Below are positions 34,660 to 43,418 of a stretch of 64,000 nucleotides of DNA, piece by piece. The translations under genes and the position numbers were made by a program. How positions within the stretch are numbered: the stretch's first letter is position 1; the number at the start of each line of letters is the position of its first letter. Source of the DNA: Maridesulfovibrio frigidus DSM 17176. GTDB taxonomy: Bacteria > Desulfobacterota > Desulfovibrionia > Desulfovibrionales > Desulfovibrionaceae. Location of the stretch: the NCBI RefSeq assembly GCF_000711735.1, contig NZ_JONL01000008.1:181556-245555 (forward strand), in the 5' to 3' direction. The notes beneath the pieces are model-generated. The model searched no databases, was not told where the DNA came from, and was given only the letters and a program-made list of their open reading frames with translations.

Positions 34660-36441
34660 ATGATCAACCATTATCTTGAAAAAGCATGGGTACAGTATTT
34701 TTGCCTTGCAGCTGTAACCGCTCTGCTTGTATATTATTTCGGCTGGGTTTTTGACTTCGGCTATAAGTTTGACTGGACTGTTCTTTATGTAAAAGACGCG
34801 TCCTACGGCATTGTACTGGGTGATATGCTTATCACCGGACTGGGAAATACCATCACCATATCCCTGATCAGTTCTGCCATTGCACTTGGACTGGGGATTT
34901 TATTCGGTCTTGGGCGTTTATCTCAGTTCAAGCCAATTAATTATTTCGCTTCTGCTTATGTTGAATTTTTCAGAAATACACCGCTCTTGATTCAGCTTTT
35001 CTTCTGGTACTTCGCACTTCCAATGGCTTTGCCGGAAGAGCTTCGTTACAAACTTTTCGATTACAATTACGAAATGATCTCTGCCACCGTAGGGCTTGGT
35101 GTTTACACCAGCGCATTTATGGCTGAGGTTATTCGTGCTGGTATTCAGTCTATTCCGAAAGGACTTCTTGAAGCTGCCTATTCATCCGGCCTAACGCCGT
35201 TTCAGGCACTTAGTAAAATTGTTCTACCTCTTGCTTTCAGAGCAATCATTCCACCACTCGGAAGTGAGTTCTTGAACAATATGAAGAACTCATCACTTGC
35301 TATGGTCGTAGGTGTCGCAGAGCTTTGCTGGGCTTCTCAGCAAATTGAATCCCTTACTTTTAAGGGATTCGAAGCAACTACCGCTGCTACAGTTGTATAT
35401 CTTTCACTTTCCCTGACTATTGCCGGGATACTTAATCTGGTGAATCTTAAACTCCAGATCATACCTAAAAAGAATAGAACAATCGGGCATCTTCTCGCCG
35501 ATATCTTCTTCTGGCCTTTCCTCGCTCCTCTTGCACTTCTTTCTATGCTTAGCAGGAATTGTTTCCGCAGACGCACTGAAGGTTTCAATCTTACAACCGC
35601 ACAGGCCGCTAGAAAAGCTTTGCTTGCTAATATTGCGAAGGTTTTCTCTTTAGCGTGGAAAGGAACATTTCTCGCATTTTTGCTGTTCTTAATAGTTATG
35701 GCTGGAGTCGGTCTTTCCAAGTTTAACTTTCAGGTTATCTGGGATAATATCGGCACAATGATTTACTGGCGTTTCCCGCAGGGCGGACCTGATGAGGTTT
35801 TATGGGGACTTGGTGGTTTGTCATTCTCTATTATTATGTCAGTTATCGCTATCTCGGTCAGTTTCTTTATCGGCCTCATTGTAGGTGTCGGTAGAACTTC
35901 CAAGAATAAATTGTTCTTTATTCCAAGTACCTTATATATTGAATTGATTCGCGGTAACCCGCTGATCATGGTTATCTTCTGGATTTACTTCTTTATTCCG
36001 ATTTTAACTGGCGCATTCCTAAATGTATTCTGGAGTGCAACCATTGCTCTGACTGTGTTTACCGGTGCATATCTTGCTGAAATAGTACGAAGCGGTATTC
36101 AGAATATTCCTCCGGGACAGCTTGAAGCAGCTGTAAGTACCGGGCTGACATACTTACAGGCCATGCGCAAAATTATCCTTCCGCAGGCGCTTAAGCAGAT
36201 GCTTCCCGCCATTGTCGGGCAGTTTATCGCAATCTTTAAAGATTCCTCACTGGCCTTCGTTATTGGTGTTCTCGAGCTTACATTTGTGGCTCAGGGACTT
36301 AATAACAGACTGATGATTTATCCTTTTGAGATTTATACTACAGTGGCAGCATTGTATTTTATTTGTTGCTACATGATGAGCATCGTGGCAAGACGCCTTG
36401 AACGGAAGTTGTCAACGGACACTTTCCGACTGCAGATGTAA
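34660..36441 (+). CDS. Amino-acid ABC permease with two fused permease domains
   Basis: A 593-residue membrane protein. It holds two HisM-type permease domains in one chain. The first EAA loop is EVIRAGIQSIPKGLLEAAYSSG (about residues 160-180) and the second is EIVRSGIQNIPPGQLEAAVSTG (about 475-495). Each domain has about five membrane spans, and a basic linker lies near 290-315. In most relatives these are two separate proteins that pair to form the channel; here a fusion gives a fixed heterodimer-like channel. It belongs with the ATPase and binding protein upstream. Confidence 0.94.
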   Translation: MINHYLEKAWVQYFCLAAVTALLVYYFGWVFDFGYKFDWTVLYVKDASYGIVLGDMLITGLGNTITISLISSAIALGLGILFGLGRLSQFKPINYFASAYVEFFRNTPLLIQLFFWYFALPMALPEELRYKLFDYNYEMISATVGLGVYTSAFMAEVIRAGIQSIPKGLLEAAYSSGLTPFQALSKIVLPLAFRAIIPPLGSEFLNNMKNSSLAMVVGVAELCWASQQIESLTFKGFEATTAATVVYLSLSLTIAGILNLVNLKLQIIPKKNRTIGHLLADIFFWPFLAPLALLSMLSRNCFRRRTEGFNLTTAQAARKALLANIAKVFSLAWKGTFLAFLLFLIVMAGVGLSKFNFQVIWDNIGTMIYWRFPQGGPDEVLWGLGGLSFSIIMSVIAISVSFFIGLIVGVGRTSKNKLFFIPSTLYIELIRGNPLIMVIFWIYFFIPILTGAFLNVFWSATIALTVFTGAYLAEIVRSGIQNIPPGQLEAAVSTGLTYLQAMRKIILPQALKQMLPAIVGQFIAIFKDSSLAFVIGVLELTFVAQGLNNRLMIYPFEIYTTVAALYFICCYMMSIVARRLERKLSTDTFRLQM

Positions 36442-36511
36442 TTGACTTCCTTCCTCTTGTGCTTTTTGCGTACGGGGAAGGATTCTGAATTGAAGCGTCC
36501 GGAGAAGGCTC

Positions 36512-38587
36512 ATGTTTGGTAAGAGTATTCCTGTTTTCTGTTATCACGCTGTCTGTGAAGAAGATGGCCATTCCCCCGAAACCTTTGCTGCACATTTAGA
36601 TGTCATTGCTGAAATGGGATTTCAAACCATCTCCGCTAATCATCTTTATGAAATATGCATGGGGCGACGTAAGCTCGATAAGAAGTACGTAGTCCTCACC
36701 TTTGACGATTGTCACATCAGCAATTGGTTGACTGTCGTGCCTATGCTTGAAGAGCGTGGGATGAAAGGCGTATTCTTTGCTATCAGTGATTTCATCGGCG
36801 AGGGAAATATCCGCTCAAAACCTGATGTTCCTGAGATTCTGCCCATGCGTGAATCTTTCATCAAAGCTTTATCAGAAAAAGATACCTCACAATTCATGAA
36901 TGAAGCTGAACTTAAATCTCTTGTCCATGACAAGGGGATGGAAGTTTATGCTCATACCCGCAACCATCAGGGTTGTTTCAAAGATTTCCGCTCTCGGGGC
37001 AATTACTCAGCAGGTTCCCACTGGTCCACCTGGGGGATCTATCGCAAATTCAATGCAAAACTTCCCGTTTATGAAAATGGCAGTGCGTTCGCGTATAATG
37101 GATTCTGGCCTATATTTAAAAAAGGGCGTGTGCTTTTTAAAAGACGCACTGATGAAGAAAGAAGAGAATTCTGTCGCAAAGATTTTAGCACCTGTCTTGA
37201 AAAAATCAAAAAAATTAATGGCGCAAGACGTCAATTTTTCTGCTGGCCTTGGGGACATTTTGATTCCATATCCATGCAGGAAGCATCTTTATGCGGTTTT
37301 TCCGGCACATTCACTCTTGAGCGCTCAGCAAATATGATCGGAACCGATCCTATGCATATCAACCGCATAGGAGTTGGCTCGAGTAAAGATGCTGCGTGGA
37401 TTCGCAAGCGTTTGCTTATGTACGGCAATGAAGCTCCTGCTATGGCGTGCTTCAAATTTTTCAGCAAGAAAAATGACATTGCGCGCGTTCTATATATAAC
37501 AGATACCGGCAAATTGTCCGGAGGCAGCAGGCAGCTTATTAACAGTGCGAAAGCCATGCGCGCTGCCGGAGTAGAAGTTGTAGCCGTTCTGCCTCCCGAG
37601 TCCGGCCTTATTCCTGAGCTGGAGAAGGCTGGCGCGGAAGTTGTCGTATTAGAAGATTTCAAGAACCTTTTTACAGCAGCAAATTTTCTTTCCAAAATTA
37701 TTGCTGAGAAAAAGGTCGATGTGGTTCACACTTATCACAACCGCGCCGTTAAAATTTCATGCATTGCGAAAGGACTCTCTCTTCTCAGTGGGAAAAGTTT
37801 CAAACTATTTTTCAACAGAGGCGTGATCTATAAGCCCAATCCTCTGGCCCCACTTTTTTCGCTCATCGGTAATGGATATATTTGTAATTCCGAAAAATGT
37901 CGTGAAGTCCTTTTGAAGCATGGTGTTCCGGCCAAACGCGCGCACGTTGTTTATAACTCATTTGCTGGTGGCGGTCGTAAGCCGCGCCGCGCAGTTGCAA
38001 CAACTGTGACCTATGTTGGCAATTCGGGACACGCAAAAGGTCCTGACGTTTTTATCAAGGCCGTAGAATCTTTGCTGTCGCAGGATCCTTGCGAGGGAGT
38101 AAGATTTATTGCTGTCGGATTGGAAGACTTATCCGCGTATAAAGATATTGCTTCTCCGTCCACGCTTGAACGCATAGAATGTCCCGGCTATGTCAGCCAC
38201 GATGAAGCTGTGCGTATACTTGCCGCTTCACATATTTACGTGATGAGTTCTCGTCAGGAATCCATGCCCAATACCCTTATTGAAGCTTTCGATGCCGGGC
38301 TTGCAACAGTTTGTACTGATGCGGGAGGAACGTCCGAGCTGATTCGTGACGGACTTAACGGGTTCCTTTGTCCCGTTGAAGATGTGTCCGCGATTTCTGC
38401 ATCGATTAAAAAGCTGATCGACGATGGTGATCTGCGTAAAAATATGGGTAGGCTGAACCGTAAAATTGTCCGTAATCTTATGAGTAGTTCTTCAAAATCC
38501 CGCTCACTGCTGGGCGTTTACAGCTCTCTTACCAAAGATGCACCCAAAAGAGGGCCGCTTGAAATTGACGCTCTTTTGGACGATTAG
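36512..38587 (+). CDS. Polysaccharide deacetylase-glycosyltransferase (NodB-GT4) fusion
   Basis: A 691-residue two-domain protein. Residues about 1-320 form a NodB-type deacetylase: FCYHAV, the metal-binding TFDDC (63-67, with Cys where TFDDG is usual) and HTRNH (His148 and His152). Residues about 323-690 form a GT-B glycosyltransferase of family 4, with TGKLSGGSRQL near its start and the donor-site motif SSRQESMPNTLIEAF. One chain could thus add and deacetylate a sugar in the same glycan. No signal peptide is seen, so both domains are probably cytoplasmic. The target, such as lipopolysaccharide or flagellin glycan, is unknown. Confidence 0.9.
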   Translation: MFGKSIPVFCYHAVCEEDGHSPETFAAHLDVIAEMGFQTISANHLYEICMGRRKLDKKYVVLTFDDCHISNWLTVVPMLEERGMKGVFFAISDFIGEGNIRSKPDVPEILPMRESFIKALSEKDTSQFMNEAELKSLVHDKGMEVYAHTRNHQGCFKDFRSRGNYSAGSHWSTWGIYRKFNAKLPVYENGSAFAYNGFWPIFKKGRVLFKRRTDEERREFCRKDFSTCLEKIKKINGARRQFFCWPWGHFDSISMQEASLCGFSGTFTLERSANMIGTDPMHINRIGVGSSKDAAWIRKRLLMYGNEAPAMACFKFFSKKNDIARVLYITDTGKLSGGSRQLINSAKAMRAAGVEVVAVLPPESGLIPELEKAGAEVVVLEDFKNLFTAANFLSKIIAEKKVDVVHTYHNRAVKISCIAKGLSLLSGKSFKLFFNRGVIYKPNPLAPLFSLIGNGYICNSEKCREVLLKHGVPAKRAHVVYNSFAGGGRKPRRAVATTVTYVGNSGHAKGPDVFIKAVESLLSQDPCEGVRFIAVGLEDLSAYKDIASPSTLERIECPGYVSHDEAVRILAASHIYVMSSRQESMPNTLIEAFDAGLATVCTDAGGTSELIRDGLNGFLCPVEDVSAISASIKKLIDDGDLRKNMGRLNRKIVRNLMSSSSKSRSLLGVYSSLTKDAPKRGPLEIDALLDD

Positions 38588-38724
38588 ATCTGCTTAGTAA
38601 CTATTTGGACACTTCTCCGATGCGTGCTACATATGATCTCGCTTTTACGAAACCGTAAGGCTGTATTGTCTTTATGAAATATTGGACGTGCAGTTCTTAA
38701 TAAGCGAGGAATGGTACGTAAATA

Positions 38725-40383
38725 ATGAATGTCTCCCCCATCGAAGAATATTGGTCTGAAATGGATATGTCCGCCCGTTCACGGTTACTTTTAGGTTCCG
38801 TTGGCGGGAAGCATCTGTTTGAGATCGGAATTAACTGTTTGGAATCTGATCCTCAGTTAGCTGTGGAAATATTACTTTCCGCATATGCCGCAAATCCACT
38901 TGATGGAAATAGCGCACAGCAGCTTTTAAATATCGAAGCTCTTCTTCCTCTTTTTCCTGCTCCTGTTGCGCAGTGTATTACCGTTGTTGCCGCAAATTGG
39001 AATTGTCCCGCTAATCTCTCATATTTCTTACGGATTATAGCAAAGCGGGATAATCTTAAAATACGCTCATATATTTTGTCCTCCATTGAAAAGGAACCGT
39101 CTAATTTGTTTTGGGTTCAGCAGGGCCTCATTTATGCGGGAGCCAATTCAGATTTTGAATTCGGTCTCCAAGTACTTTCCGCAGAATTTAGCGCGCAGCT
39201 CACGCCGGCAATTACCGTATCAAAAGCATTCTTCACCTTCATGGATGGTGACCCGCTTGAAGCATTTAAACTTTTGCGGATAGCGTCTGAACCTTTCGGC
39301 ATTGAAAACTTTGCGCACTTGGCTGCGTCTATTGTGCTCGCGCTCGGAGATAAGGATCTAGCCGTAAGCCTGCTTTCCGGCTCTGTTATGATTCAGCCGT
39401 GGAGAAGCTCGGAAACTCTGCGTCTTTACGATCTAGCCGTTGGGCTTGATGATAAATTTATTCCGCTAGATGGAAAAGTCGCGATCCTTTTATATTCTTT
39501 CAATAAAGATGAAGAGCTGGATGGTACGCTCGGCTCCCTGCATCGTTCCGAATTAGGGGATGCTAAAATTTTTATGCTTGATAATGGCTCAAGCGACGGA
39601 ACTTCCGAAGTGGTTGATCGCTGGCAAAGTGAATTTGGTGAGCGGATGGTCCGCATTGATTTGCCTGTAAATGTTGGCGCGGCGGCAGCTCGTAACTGGT
39701 TGATGAATGAGCCGAAAGTGAAAGCAAGTGACTTTGCTATTTATCTTGATGACGATGTGGAAGTCGATCCTGATTGGCTTTTGCGTTTCGGGGCGGCGGT
39801 TGAAGAATATCCTGATGCCGGAGCTTGGGGCTGTAAAGTCGTAGACCATATTTCCCCCGCAGTAATGCAGTCCGTTGATCTGCATCTTATTCAGCCCTCT
39901 GGTGAAGAGGGTGACGGGCCGGAAGTTGATTTAAGCAAACTTGCCCCTAACCCGTTCAAGGTTTCAGGTTTACACCATCAGCTGCTTGATGGTGGATTTT
40001 TCGATTACATACGTCCTTGTGCGTCTGTGACAGGGTGCTGCCATATGTTTAGAACTGAGAAGCTTCTTGACAACGGAGGCTTTTCCCTGTTCCTTTCTCC
40101 GTCTCAGTATGACGATATGGAGCACGATCTGCGAAATTGCCTTAAAGGCGAGTTCGCTGTGTACCAAGGTCATTTGCGGATATTGCACCGTAAAAACACC
40201 GGAGCAGCTAGCCGGGTTTCTATTTCTCAAGAAGGTAATGCACTGGGAAATAAGTATAAAATGCAGGCTATGCATCCGCGGAGTGAAATTTTAAGTATTA
40301 TGGCTGACGAAGAAAGGCTTCTTCAGCAGGATATTGAAAAAAAGCTTAAATATCTGGCAGAAAAGGGCTTTCTTACAAGTTGA
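38725..40383 (+). CDS. Glycosyltransferase family 2 with helical N-terminal domain
   Basis: A 552-residue protein. Residues 1-240 are helical and resemble degenerate TPR repeats. A GT-A family 2 domain follows: KVAILLYSFNKDEELDGTL, LDNGSSDGTSEVV, NVGAAAARNWL and the metal-binding YLDDDVEVD near residue 342. It presumably transfers a sugar from an activated nucleotide donor. It follows the deacetylase-GT4 fusion by 137 bases, and its stop overlaps the region of the next gene, which suggests a three-gene cluster. The N-terminal helices may recognise a protein acceptor. Confidence 0.87.
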   Translation: MNVSPIEEYWSEMDMSARSRLLLGSVGGKHLFEIGINCLESDPQLAVEILLSAYAANPLDGNSAQQLLNIEALLPLFPAPVAQCITVVAANWNCPANLSYFLRIIAKRDNLKIRSYILSSIEKEPSNLFWVQQGLIYAGANSDFEFGLQVLSAEFSAQLTPAITVSKAFFTFMDGDPLEAFKLLRIASEPFGIENFAHLAASIVLALGDKDLAVSLLSGSVMIQPWRSSETLRLYDLAVGLDDKFIPLDGKVAILLYSFNKDEELDGTLGSLHRSELGDAKIFMLDNGSSDGTSEVVDRWQSEFGERMVRIDLPVNVGAAAARNWLMNEPKVKASDFAIYLDDDVEVDPDWLLRFGAAVEEYPDAGAWGCKVVDHISPAVMQSVDLHLIQPSGEEGDGPEVDLSKLAPNPFKVSGLHHQLLDGGFFDYIRPCASVTGCCHMFRTEKLLDNGGFSLFLSPSQYDDMEHDLRNCLKGEFAVYQGHLRILHRKNTGAASRVSISQEGNALGNKYKMQAMHPRSEILSIMADEERLLQQDIEKKLKYLAEKGFLTS

Positions 40384-40409
40384 TTGCCGGAAAAAGATAT
40401 GGAGAAATG

Positions 40410-41180
40410 ATGTCCAGACAAGATACCACCGAAGATTTTTTGAATAGTTTGCCTGAGCTTGAAGAAGGAAAAACATTTGCGTTTTCCTGTTACCCAGGAG
40501 TTTCATGTTTCAATGCCTGTTGTGGCAATTTGCACATGATGCTGACTCCTTATGATGTATTGAGACTCCGTAAAGGGCTTAATCACGACAGTAAGAAGTT
40601 CATTCACAATCATGTTGATGTTTCCAGCACCTCAGGCGCTGGCTTCCCAATGGCGAAGCTCCGCATGCTTGATAATGCAAAGCGCAGTTGTCCGTTCGTC
40701 TGTGACGAGGGGTGTACTGTTTATGAAAATAGGCCGGGTGCTTGCCGTACTTACCCGCTCGGTAGAGCTTCACAGATGGATAGTGAAGGTGGAATGCTCG
40801 AGCAGCTCTTTGTTGTGCAGGAACCACACTGTGACGGTTTTAAAGAAAAAAAAGAATGGACCAGCAGTGAATGGCTGAAAGATCAGGGTCTCGAAGAGTA
40901 CAACGAAATAAACGATCGCTACATGCGCATTATGACTCGCGCACGTAAAGCAGGAGTTGTGCTTGACGAGAAGAAGCTGAACATGGTGTTCCTCGCACTT
41001 TATCAGATAGATAATTTTATGAACTTTATCAAAGATATGAACGTCTTTTCAAGGCTGGATGTATCAGAAGAAAGACAGGCCGCTATCCTCAGTGATGAAG
41101 ATGCTTGTCTTGAGTTCGCCTTTGACTGGGTAGAGCTGATAGTTCTCGGTTCATCTGAGAATTTGAAGCCTAAAGTTTAG
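40410..41180 (+). CDS. YkgJ-type cysteine-cluster protein
   Basis: A 256-residue protein with the cysteine pattern of the YkgJ (CxxxCC) family. Cys27, Cys33, Cys37 and Cys38 come first, and a second group follows in CPFVCDEGC and RPGACRTYP. These probably bind zinc or an iron-sulfur cluster; the activity is not established. ATG 40410 fits the GGAGAA site at 40401; a longer TTG frame overlaps the glycosyltransferase stop. In some bacteria relatives sit in flagellin or glycan modification clusters, which would fit the two upstream genes, but this is inference. Confidence 0.83.
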   Translation: MSRQDTTEDFLNSLPELEEGKTFAFSCYPGVSCFNACCGNLHMMLTPYDVLRLRKGLNHDSKKFIHNHVDVSSTSGAGFPMAKLRMLDNAKRSCPFVCDEGCTVYENRPGACRTYPLGRASQMDSEGGMLEQLFVVQEPHCDGFKEKKEWTSSEWLKDQGLEEYNEINDRYMRIMTRARKAGVVLDEKKLNMVFLALYQIDNFMNFIKDMNVFSRLDVSEERQAAILSDEDACLEFAFDWVELIVLGSSENLKPKV

Positions 41181-41216
41181 CTTTTATATATATTTAAAGT
41201 AGAATTGGTTTTGATT

Positions 41217-41252
41217 ACCCCGATAATGGCTTTGGCTGTTATCGGGGTTTTT
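41217..41252 (+). terminator. Rho-independent terminator
   Basis: ACCCCGATAA pairs perfectly with TTATCGGGGT and is followed by six T. It closes the glycosyltransferase and YkgJ cluster. Confidence 0.92.
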
Positions 41253-41350
41253 TGTTTAATGCTGATTTCTTATGGTGCGTTTTGGTACACCATTATATGT
41301 TGAAGGAAATGGTAGGGATAGTTGTGCTCTCCCGTGGTGAAGCGATAAAT

Positions 41351-41677
41351 TTATTCCTGTTTCTTCTTCTTACAATAATAAAACAACCCCTGATTCCCTG
41401 AAATTAAGTGGCAATTCCCGTCAGCAAGTGCTCGCCAGTTTCTATCTATGATCTGTCCCTTATCCCCTTTGCAGTAGTAATACATATTTTCATTCTTTAT
41501 TAAATTGCATTGACCCATGCTGAGATTGCGCAGGTCTGCATCTTTGATCAATTCAGGCTCGTTAGAACAGAGATGGTAAAGATCTGAATTATATATTTGA
41601 TCGCAGAGGTTTTCGCATAATCCAGTTTGTGCAGACATTAATAAAGTCAGAATTGCCGCAAGGATGATTTTACACAT
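41351..41677 (-). CDS. Small exported cysteine-rich protein
   Basis: A 108-residue protein with a signal peptide of about 20 residues ending near TGLC. The mature part has two similar segments: LSMGQCNLIKNENMYYYCKG and ALADGNCHLISGNQGLFYYCK. Each has a paired Cys that could form a disulfide, so the protein looks like an internal duplication. I do not recognise the family. Its ATG directly follows the TAA of the upstream CPBP protease gene, so the two are probably made together. Confidence 0.72.
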   Translation of the reverse strand: MCKIILAAILTLLMSAQTGLCENLCDQIYNSDLYHLCSNEPELIKDADLRNLSMGQCNLIKNENMYYYCKGDKGQIIDRNWRALADGNCHLISGNQGLFYYCKKKKQE

Positions 41678-42331
41678 TTATATTCCCCAAAATTTTACAG
41701 CCATCCCTGAGAATGAAAGATAGTTAATTATATAATGTGCGACAATGGTCGGCAGTATCGACCTAGTTTTCCACATACAGACCATGAGTCCCGAACCTGT
41801 GATGGCCGTTGCCACTATAGCAACAGGGCCGGCAGACCAGTGAATCAAACCGAATGTTATGCCGGAAATGATGAACACGGTTGATGGGGAGTATCCTTTC
41901 TCTTTTAGCGCAGTGAAGGCCAGTCCGCGGAATATGACTTCTTCTGCTATGGCAACGAGAGCTAATCCCACGGTCATATCAAGCAGGAAGTACGGAGAGT
42001 CCTGTCCGATTGGGATGGAGCCGAGGTTGATGGATGGTAAAATTTTTCCCCAGATCGAAAACCCTGGTTCATCGAGGCAAAGCCCTAGAGCCGTGATGGA
42101 AAAGGTCCAGAACGCGAATCTTTTGGGAGAGAGGGTGGTTATGCCAAGGTCTTTAAAGCTGAGATTACCTGCCTTGATCATGCATAGCAAAAAGGCGAGC
42201 GGGATCAATTTTAATGAATAATCTAGCGTGATCCATGTGACTTCATCCTTTACGAATATATTGGAGAAGTCGTTAAGGTAGAACGGAAGTGCTGCTAGTA
42301 TAAATAAAGTTATTTTATTTTTGAAATTCAC
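41678..42331 (-). CDS. CPBP-family intramembrane metalloprotease
   Basis: A 217-residue membrane protein with about seven spans and a GTG start behind AAGGAGAA. The CPBP (Abi, Rce1-like) motifs are present: EEVIFRGL, then FGLIHWS, then VAHYIINYL, which supply the glutamates and histidines of the metal site. Family members cleave prenylated proteins in eukaryotes and in bacteria serve in bacteriocin immunity or signalling. No substrate is known here. The gene directly adjoins that of a small exported cysteine-rich protein. Confidence 0.88.
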   Translation of the reverse strand: MNFKNKITLFILAALPFYLNDFSNIFVKDEVTWITLDYSLKLIPLAFLLCMIKAGNLSFKDLGITTLSPKRFAFWTFSITALGLCLDEPGFSIWGKILPSINLGSIPIGQDSPYFLLDMTVGLALVAIAEEVIFRGLAFTALKEKGYSPSTVFIISGITFGLIHWSAGPVAIVATAITGSGLMVCMWKTRSILPTIVAHYIINYLSFSGMAVKFWGI

Positions 42332-42491
42332 GGGAAATTTCTCCTTGCCAAGTTCGGGAAGCTGATTAATATCGGCCTTGCATCTACGGATGTTTGAAGT
42401 CAGTGAATTGGTAATTGTGAATTATTGTTAAATTTAATTCTATATTACAAGCTAAATATAAGTTTATTAGACTAGAATTGGAGACATTGCT

Positions 42492-42998
42492 TTGTCCGAA
42501 ACATTAAATACTGAATTGACCAGCCCAAAGATACTCCTAGCTGATGAATTTGAAAAGATAAGATCTGATGCTACTATAAATGGTAAAATAGTCTTTACCA
42601 ATGGGTGTTTTGATATTCTTCATGCCGGACATGTGGACCTTCTTGCGCGTGCTAAGGAGCAGGGTGATATTCTTGTTCTCGGGCTGAATAGTGACAAATC
42701 TGTGCGGTCAATCAAGGGTGAAAAGAGACCTGTGGTTTCTCAAAAACAGAGGGCTTTCGTGCTTGCGGGGCTTGCCAGCATTGATTATGTAATATTTTTT
42801 GATGAAGATACTCCGCTTGAATTAATCAGCAAAGTTCAGCCTGATGTGCTCGTTAAAGGTGGAGACTGGACCGTTGATAACATTGTCGGGCGCGATATTG
42901 TAGAAGGGCGCGGCGGCGTTGTTCTTAGTCTCCCGTTGCTTCCCGGGTATTCAACTACTTCTGTAATCCGTTTCATCAGAGATAATGAGATTGAATAG
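42492..42998 (+). CDS. rfaE2: Heptose 1-phosphate adenylyltransferase (RfaE2)
   Basis: A 168-residue nucleotidyltransferase starting at TTG 42492 with GGAGA upstream. The cytidylyltransferase-like fold shows the NGCFDILHAGHVDLL motif with the HxGH catalytic site (44-47), and VKGGDW and STTSVIRFI later. It makes ADP-heptose from heptose 1-phosphate for lipopolysaccharide inner core. In E. coli this is the C-terminal half of HldE; here it is a separate protein and the kinase half must be elsewhere. It implies a heptose-containing lipopolysaccharide. Confidence 0.94.
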   Translation: MSETLNTELTSPKILLADEFEKIRSDATINGKIVFTNGCFDILHAGHVDLLARAKEQGDILVLGLNSDKSVRSIKGEKRPVVSQKQRAFVLAGLASIDYVIFFDEDTPLELISKVQPDVLVKGGDWTVDNIVGRDIVEGRGGVVLSLPLLPGYSTTSVIRFIRDNEIE

Positions 42999-43089
42999 AA
43001 TTTGCCCTGTAAGTATCTTGTTTAAGTATTTCAGTAGTTGTGGTAGTAGTTTGCTTAGCGGTTTTTCGGTTAATATTTTTTTTGAACGC

Positions 43090-43118
43090 TTGACAAGGTT
43101 GTCATAGTTGGGCTATTT
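43090..43118 (+). promoter_or_regulatory. Sigma-70 promoter of the tRNA gene
   Basis: A perfect -35 box TTGACA (43090-43095) and a -10-like box CTATTT (43113-43118) are separated by 17 bases, about 23 bases before the tRNA. Confidence 0.7.
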
Positions 43119-43140
43119 AGCTCGACTCTCTTGGAATAAA

Positions 43141-43216
43141 GGGCCAATAGCTCAGTTGGTAGAGCCCCCGGCTCATAACCGGATGGTCCCAGGTTCGAAT
43201 CCTGGTTGGCCCACCA
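43141..43216 (+). tRNA. tRNA with anticodon CAU, probably elongator Met
   Basis: A 76-base tRNA with CCA encoded. The acceptor arm GGGCCAA pairs perfectly with TTGGCCC. D-stem GCTC/GAGC and T-arm CCAGG-TTCGAAT-CCTGG are canonical. The anticodon loop CTCATAA holds CAT at 43174-43176. The outer pair of the anticodon stem appears to be a C-A mismatch, the other four pairs are good. It lacks the initiator hallmark of an unpaired first base, so it is an elongator Met tRNA or the Ile tRNA modified at C34; these cannot be separated by eye. Confidence 0.95.
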
Positions 43217-43288
43217 TCAAAATATCATATGGATTCTTCTCAAAAACAATCCAGAATTTTACGACTTTCTATTCAAGAAAGATTCTGT

Positions 43289-43325
43289 GCTCCCAAGGGG
43301 TAGCCCCGCGGGAGCATCTTCTTTT
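43289..43325 (+). terminator. Terminator of the tRNA gene
   Basis: GCTCCC and GGGAGC form an outer stem with an inner GGGG-TAG-CCCC stem, followed by a pyrimidine tract with TTCTTTT. Confidence 0.7.
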
Positions 43326-43418
43326 CTCTGAAATTGATATTTTATGGTAAGTAGTTGAGAGATTCTTTCATCCTGAAAGTGCAAATTATTAGTAACGGCG
43401 AGAGTATACGGTGATTTT

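Noticed and set aside
43108..43350. An 80-residue frame over the tRNA
   Set aside because: It covers the tRNA and its terminator, so it is not coding.
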